A stretch of 64,000 nucleotides of DNA, from the NCBI GenBank assembly GCA_002315565.1, contig DCHD01000028.1, forward strand, positions 1-64,000. Reading direction: 5' to 3'. This stretch comes from Solobacterium sp. UBA1761. Lineage in GTDB: Bacteria; Bacillota_I; Bacilli_A; Erysipelotrichales; Erysipelotrichaceae. Made by a program: the position numbers and the translations under genes. Shown here piece after piece: positions 60,095 through 64,000 of the stretch (position 1 is the first letter of the stretch; each line of letters begins with the position of its first letter). The notes under the pieces were generated by a model. That model did no database searches. It was given only the letters and a program-made list of their open reading frames with translations, and was not told where the DNA came from.

Positions 60095-61483
60095 TTAACT
60101 CTCCACAAGAGTAATCTTGATTTCTGGCTGTGACAGTGTAAATACCGCATATTTACTGCCGGCATTGTTCACAATATCAGTAAAGCTTGCTGAAGAAGCA
60201 GTAGCAATCTGTAAAGGCAGAGTATATTCACCAGGTTCAATGCCGCCTACATCGATATATACGACAAAGTTATCCTTGGTAATTGAATTGATGACAGCAG
60301 CAGAACCGCTGACAGTAACATCAACAGTAGTAGTTTCAATAGCACTTGCACCATAACCGTTGGTATTGTTGAGATAAACAATAGGAACACCGGTAATAAT
60401 CTTGGATTCAGTTTCAGCCAGAGTTACTTTAACATTGACCATTGTAACGTCAGCTGCCGATACACCATTAGGTAATGACAGTGACAGTGAAAGCTCAGTA
60501 GAACCGTTGATAGTAGAAAGATCAAGATTTACATATACTTCTTCAACAGAGTCAAGTACAGCCTGTGATGCATAGATATTTGCTGACTGATGATCCATTG
60601 AAACTGATTCAATAGAGTATCCTACAGGAGCAGTACCTGAAAGTTTAAGTGAAATAGGTACAGACTTGTTAGGTGAAGAAACCTTTACATCGGCAGTAAC
60701 TGTAGATGGTACGATTTCAGCCTGAACCACTTTACCGTTCTTGTCATAGGCAACAATCGGAGCTTCAATTGAAAAATCACCAGATATACCGCTGACATCA
60801 ATCAGTGCCTTAACAAGTGAAATAGTATTCAATGTATCCTGAGATGCACGGATATTGATCTTGGAATTGCCAGTCGCAAAAACAGGTGTACCAAGAATAT
60901 ATCTTGAATCCATCTTGTTGGAATTGATGAAGTCATATGAAAGGTCAAACTGACCGGTAGTCTTTTTCTTTAAAGTGACAGTAGCTTCTGATGGAGTTAC
61001 AACAGTAGTTACTGAATCACCGAAACCTGTAGCACTTAATGATACTTTATGTGTACCTTCAGTAAGTCCTTCAAGGTTCAGCAAACAGTAACCGTCTTTA
61101 GTAGCTGCCGAATTGACATTTGCCGCAATACCGGTAAGCACAACATTGCATGAATCAGGTAAACCGCTCACTTCAAATGATTCAGAATTGTATCTGGCCT
61201 GTACGCGCAGATTATTCATGTTCTTGGCACTTGAAAGCGATGAAATCAGATTTGCTTCAGTACCTGCCTGTACAGAAAAATACATCAGTACGGCAAGTGC
61301 CAAGGCAAAGAGATACAGGTATTTAGTTGAAAAGAAAATCTTATCGATAATTCCTGAAAACCAGCGGAATATTCTTACGAACAGTGATTCAACAGCTTCA
61401 AAGAATGAATATGACTTCTTGTTTGCTGCTTCTTTTGCTGCTTCTAACTTGCTGTCAGGAGTATTGGTCTTATTTCTGGCCAT
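60095..61483 (-). CDS. cdaR: CdaR-type YbbR-repeat protein, regulator of diadenylate cyclase
   Basis: This 462-residue protein has a cytosolic N-terminal segment (1-50), a TM helix at about 52-70, and four YbbR domains on the outside (about 85-455). It is the partner of CdaA, modulating c-di-AMP synthesis in response to envelope state. It overlaps cdaA by 14 bp with AAAGGAGG inside cdaA, and glmM follows after 2 nt. Confidence 0.92.
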   Translation of the reverse strand: MARNKTNTPDSKLEAAKEAANKKSYSFFEAVESLFVRIFRWFSGIIDKIFFSTKYLYLFALALAVLMYFSVQAGTEANLISSLSSAKNMNNLRVQARYNSESFEVSGLPDSCNVVLTGIAANVNSAATKDGYCLLNLEGLTEGTHKVSLSATGFGDSVTTVVTPSEATVTLKKKTTGQFDLSYDFINSNKMDSRYILGTPVFATGNSKINIRASQDTLNTISLVKALIDVSGISGDFSIEAPIVAYDKNGKVVQAEIVPSTVTADVKVSSPNKSVPISLKLSGTAPVGYSIESVSMDHQSANIYASQAVLDSVEEVYVNLDLSTINGSTELSLSLSLPNGVSAADVTMVNVKVTLAETESKIITGVPIVYLNNTNGYGASAIETTTVDVTVSGSAAVINSITKDNFVVYIDVGGIEPGEYTLPLQIATASSASFTDIVNNAGSKYAVFTLSQPEIKITLVES

Positions 61484-62474
61484 TGTTATCCTCCTTTACT
61501 GTGTTGTCAGTGATCTTGATGAATTCATTAAGATCGTCATTGACTTCACTTGTCTTGTTTTCATATTTCATACGGTTGTTGAAAGGAGTCTTCATATCAA
61601 CATCCATTTCATTGACATCTTTTTTACCGGCAAGTACTACTTCCGGATTATCTTCAATCATTAAAGAATTACGCTGTCTTTCAATGTCAATTTCATCGTT
61701 GCAGATAACTCTTCTCAGGTAATCTTTGAGCTGTTTTTCATCAACAGAGAAAATACGTCCGTTTTCGGCAATTGAGATGGCACTTGTCTCTTCAGATACA
61801 ACAATAGTCAGTGCATCAGTAACTTCAGCAATACCTAACGCAGCTCTGTGTCTTGCTCCATATCTTGCGGAAAGGTTGACACTTGTTGGAGGGAAGTAAG
61901 CGCTGGCACAAACGACTCTATCACCCTGGATAATAACTGCACCGTCATGTAAAGGTGTAGTAGTCATAAACAGTGAACTTAAAAGTTCCTTTGAAACAGA
62001 GGCATTGATTTCAACGCCGGTTCTGATATAGTCCTGTAAAGACTGAGACTGTTCAATAGAGATTAATGCACCGACTCTCTGCTTAGATAATGAAATAGTA
62101 GCCTGGAATACTTCTTCAACCAGTTTCTCTTTTTCATTTGCAAGCAGGGAATTGATCTTGGAGAAGGAATTAGATTTACCGATTTTCTCTAACAGACCTC
62201 TTATCTCCGGCTGGAAGATAATGATGGCAGCCAGAAATCCCCAGTTGATAAAGATATCTGAGAAATATTCAAGAGTAGATAAACCAAGTAATTTAGATAA
62301 GGCATTTACGGCAATAATAGCCAGGATACCCTTAAAAATCTGTATAGTACGATTGTTGTTTCTGACAAACTTGATTGCATAGTAAAGAATGAACCATACA
62401 ATACCGATGTCCACAACTACACGGAAGATTTTCCATATGTTCTGAATAGTAAGATTTATGTTGTAATCAGGCAT
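61470..62474 (-). CDS. cdaA: Diadenylate cyclase CdaA
   Basis: This 334-residue membrane enzyme makes c-di-AMP. Three TM helices (about 15-90) precede a DAC domain with 'LHDGAVII' (D177-G178-A179) and 'GARHRAAL' (R208-H209-R210), both catalytic. The C-terminal 75 residues are an acidic, low-complexity extension beyond the usual length of about 275. AAAGGAGG precedes the ATG. It is the first gene of cdaA-cdaR-glmM. Confidence 0.95.
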   Translation of the reverse strand: MPDYNINLTIQNIWKIFRVVVDIGIVWFILYYAIKFVRNNNRTIQIFKGILAIIAVNALSKLLGLSTLEYFSDIFINWGFLAAIIIFQPEIRGLLEKIGKSNSFSKINSLLANEKEKLVEEVFQATISLSKQRVGALISIEQSQSLQDYIRTGVEINASVSKELLSSLFMTTTPLHDGAVIIQGDRVVCASAYFPPTSVNLSARYGARHRAALGIAEVTDALTIVVSEETSAISIAENGRIFSVDEKQLKDYLRRVICNDEIDIERQRNSLMIEDNPEVVLAGKKDVNEMDVDMKTPFNNRMKYENKTSEVNDDLNEFIKITDNTVKEDNNGQK

Positions 62475-62501
62475 AGTCTTCCTCCTTTTTTGTCATCATA
62501 T

Positions 62502-62527
62502 ATTATAGCATACCCATATTTTGTCAA
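62502..62527 (-). promoter_or_regulatory. cdaA operon promoter
   Basis: On the minus strand TTGACA (complement of 62522-62527) and TGCTATAAT (TATAAT at complement of 62502-62507) are separated by 14 bp from hexamer to hexamer, short for sigma-A but offset by an extended -10. Confidence 0.55.
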
Positions 62528-62545
62528 CCTTAAATCCGTGTGAAT

Positions 62546-62554
62546 TGCTATAAT
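62546..62554 (+). promoter_or_regulatory. Extended -10 of the traB-like gene, leaderless geometry
   Basis: TGCTATAAT ends 7 nt before the preferred ATG at 62562. It also contains an in-frame ATG (62553), which would be upstream of the transcription start. Confidence 0.55.
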
Positions 62555-62561
62555 GTTAGGT

Positions 62562-63725
62562 ATGGAAGAAAACATCGTAAAAATTAACTACAAAGACAAA
62601 GAAATATATCTGGTAAAGACAGCCCATGTCTCCAAAAACTCCCGTGAGGATGCAAAAAATGCCCTCAACGAGATAAATCCTGACACTGTCTGCATCGAAC
62701 TTGATGAAGTAAGACTCAAATCAATCGAAGATAAAGATTCATGGCGTAATCAGGACATCGTCAAAGTAATCAAAGACAAGCAGGTTGGATTCCTTCTTGT
62801 GAACATCATCCTGGCCTCATTCCAAAGAAGAATGGCCAAATCAATGGATACCGACAATGGTGGTGAAATGATCGAAGGACTCACCTATGCCCGTACAAAC
62901 AACAAGGAACTTGTTCTTGCTGACCGTACTGTAAAACTGACCTTCTCAAGAATCTGGTCAAAACTTGGTCTTATTGAAAAATCAAAACTGCTTTCCACAA
63001 TAATCTCATCAATCTTTGATGATGAAGAAATATCTGAAGAAGAACTTCAGGAACTCAAAGAAGCAGATGCCCTTGAAACAGCATTAAACGAAGTATCCAA
63101 AGAATTTCCAACAGTAAAGAAAATACTGGTCGATGAAAGAGATGCGTATCTCTCCACTAAAATAAAGAATGCCCAAGGCAAGAAGATTGTAGCCATCATC
63201 GGTGCAGCACATGCCAAAGGTATTGAAAGAACCATCAATGAAGACTATGACATCACTGAATTTGAAAAGGTAGAAAAACATTTCTCACTGGGTACCTTCC
63301 TTAAATGGTTCATCCCGGCATTTATCATCTTCATGGTCGGCTATACTCTGTTTGTAAATAGAGATACAGGCCTTGAACAGATTAAGTCATGGATACTGTG
63401 GAATGGTACTTTATCTGCCATCGGTGCGCTGATTGCCGGAGGACATATCCTCACTATTCTTACAGCTTTCATCGCTGCTCCAATCACTTCACTCAATCCA
63501 TTACTGTCAGCCGGATTCTTTGCCGGAATCGTCGAAGCAACAATCCGCAAACCAAAAGTAAAAGACTTTGAAGATCTCTCTGAAGATACCAACACATTCA
63601 AAGGTTTCTTCAAAAATGAAGTAACAAGAATCCTGTTGGTAGTATTACTTGCAGGTCTATTCTCAGCCCTTGCAACATTCATATCGGGTACTGATATCTT
63701 CCGGTCATTTATTTCTATACTTTAA
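62562..63725 (+). CDS. TraB/PrgY family protein
   Basis: This 387-residue protein has the N-terminal Tiki/TraB fold ('YLVKTAHVSKNSREDAKNAL' with conserved His, 'CIELDEVRL', 'LADRTVKLTF', 'IIGAAHAKGIE') and three to four C-terminal TM helices (from about 245). TraB/PrgY of Enterococcus plasmids blocks self-pheromone activity. Chromosomal members have unknown roles, possibly peptide proteolysis. The GAAHAKG motif and the conserved Glu/His suggest metal-dependent protease relatives. It is monocistronic and predicted leaderless. Confidence 0.86.
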   Translation: MEENIVKINYKDKEIYLVKTAHVSKNSREDAKNALNEINPDTVCIELDEVRLKSIEDKDSWRNQDIVKVIKDKQVGFLLVNIILASFQRRMAKSMDTDNGGEMIEGLTYARTNNKELVLADRTVKLTFSRIWSKLGLIEKSKLLSTIISSIFDDEEISEEELQELKEADALETALNEVSKEFPTVKKILVDERDAYLSTKIKNAQGKKIVAIIGAAHAKGIERTINEDYDITEFEKVEKHFSLGTFLKWFIPAFIIFMVGYTLFVNRDTGLEQIKSWILWNGTLSAIGALIAGGHILTILTAFIAAPITSLNPLLSAGFFAGIVEATIRKPKVKDFEDLSEDTNTFKGFFKNEVTRILLVVLLAGLFSALATFISGTDIFRSFISIL

Positions 63726-63733
63726 GAACCAAG

Positions 63734-63760
63734 AACCTGGATAAAATTCCAGGTTTTTTT
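63734..63760 (+). terminator. Terminator after the traB-like gene
   Basis: AACCTGG (63734-63740) pairs with CCAGGTT (63749-63755) around an AT-rich loop, followed by TTTTT. Confidence 0.8.
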
Positions 63761-63824
63761 ATTTTTAATCAGGAATTTCAAAACTTCAAGACAATAATGA
63801 GTAAAGGAGAAAGCCCACTTTATT

Positions 63825-63850
63825 ATGATATATATTTTGGTATATACTAT
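63825..63850. promoter_or_regulatory. Candidate autoregulatory palindrome upstream of the VapB-like gene
   Basis: ATGATATATA (63825-63834) and TATATACTAT (63841-63850) form an inverted repeat with 8 of 10 matching pairs. TATACT (63843-63848) could be the -10. Toxin-antitoxin promoters usually carry such operators. Confidence 0.4.
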
Positions 63851-63867
63851 TAAAGAGGGCAGTAATT

Positions 63868-64000
63868 ATGATGACAGCTAAAATTTTTGAAAACGGAAGA
63901 AGTCAGGCAGTAAGGCTTCCAAAAGAATGCCGATTTGATTCAGATGAAGTAAGAGTAAACAAAATAGGCAACATCGTTATTCTTATTCCAAAAGATGACA
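63868..64000 (+). CDS. vapB: VapB-type antitoxin, AbrB-like, cut by the window end
   Basis: The 44 visible residues begin 'TAKIFENGRSQAVRLPKE' after two Met, the SpoVT-AbrB swapped-hairpin DNA-binding motif of VapB ('NGRSQAVRLPKECRF'), and continue 'VRVNKIGNIVILIP'. GAGGG (63855-63859) precedes ATG 63868; ATG 63871 is also possible. A VapC PIN-domain toxin is expected just beyond the window edge. Confidence 0.8.
   Translation, partial: MMTAKIFENGRSQAVRLPKECRFDSDEVRVNKIGNIVILIPKDD

Overview
The window is a low-GC, gene-dense bacterial chromosome segment. Gene content points to an anaerobic Bacillota member, probably an Erysipelotrichia-like gut or oral commensal; this is inferred from gene mix, short bidirectional terminators and codon usage, not from a marker gene. 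Evidence includes fhs/fchA/folD one-carbon genes, a CdaA-CdaR-GlmM cluster, a lysine riboswitch, ribose-type ABC sugar uptake with a cre-like site, a class B sortase and NHLP/NHLM-type peptide exporters. I saw no rRNA, tRNA, CRISPR array or prophage, and no gene-free stretch longer than 300 bases.

Layout. 1-1166: an IS1595-like insertion sequence, ending 6 bp before the apparent -35 of a GAF-domain gene. 1.2-6.2 kb: small housekeeping and unknown genes, then a lysine riboswitch feeding a YfcC-family transporter, then yfcE and ruvX. 6.2-9.4 kb: fhs-fchA-folD, in which FolD lacks the cyclohydrolase Lys and Gln and FchA presumably supplies that step. 9.4-17.7 kb (minus strand): a GlmU-like acyltransferase, an Fe-type alcohol dehydrogenase, a MATE transporter fused to a GHKL ATPase domain, YihY, YbaK, and a FecR lipoprotein/CHASE2-adenylate cyclase pair. 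17.7-23.6 kb: a sugar ABC operon with its own oxidoreductase and isomerase. 23.6-29.1 kb: DUF89, rhomboid, HipBA, a PHP phosphatase, YitT and an orphan. 29.1-35.3 kb: divergent asd-lysC-hom and thrC-thrB-ACT operons around a shared palindrome.

35.3-42.7 kb: a GNAT protein, a frameshifted secreted protein, an ABC exporter, YczE and a PASTA protein. 42.7-51.5 kb: a peptide secretion locus. It has a 62-residue double-glycine precursor with four cysteines, a HELTH metallopeptidase, mtnA, an HD protein, a SARP-type response regulator with Glu in place of the phosphoacceptor Asp, an NHLM-type ABC protein, a C39 peptidase-ABC exporter and a short HlyD-like protein. 51.6-58.7 kb: an apparent eight-gene envelope operon (two-component system, hydrolase, membrane-anchored MurF, Ddl, DeoD, a 28-residue membrane peptide, sortase B). 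58.7-62.5 kb: cdaA-cdaR-glmM. 62.5-64 kb: TraB and a cut-off VapB-like antitoxin.

Two themes cross the window. First, at least eight genes lack a Shine-Dalgarno and carry a -10-like hexamer 6-7 nt before the ATG, which predicts leaderless transcripts; two divergent pairs are packed into 22 and 36 bp this way. Second, the best candidate for a little-described system is the peptide/metallopeptidase pair together with its exporter and signalling genes.
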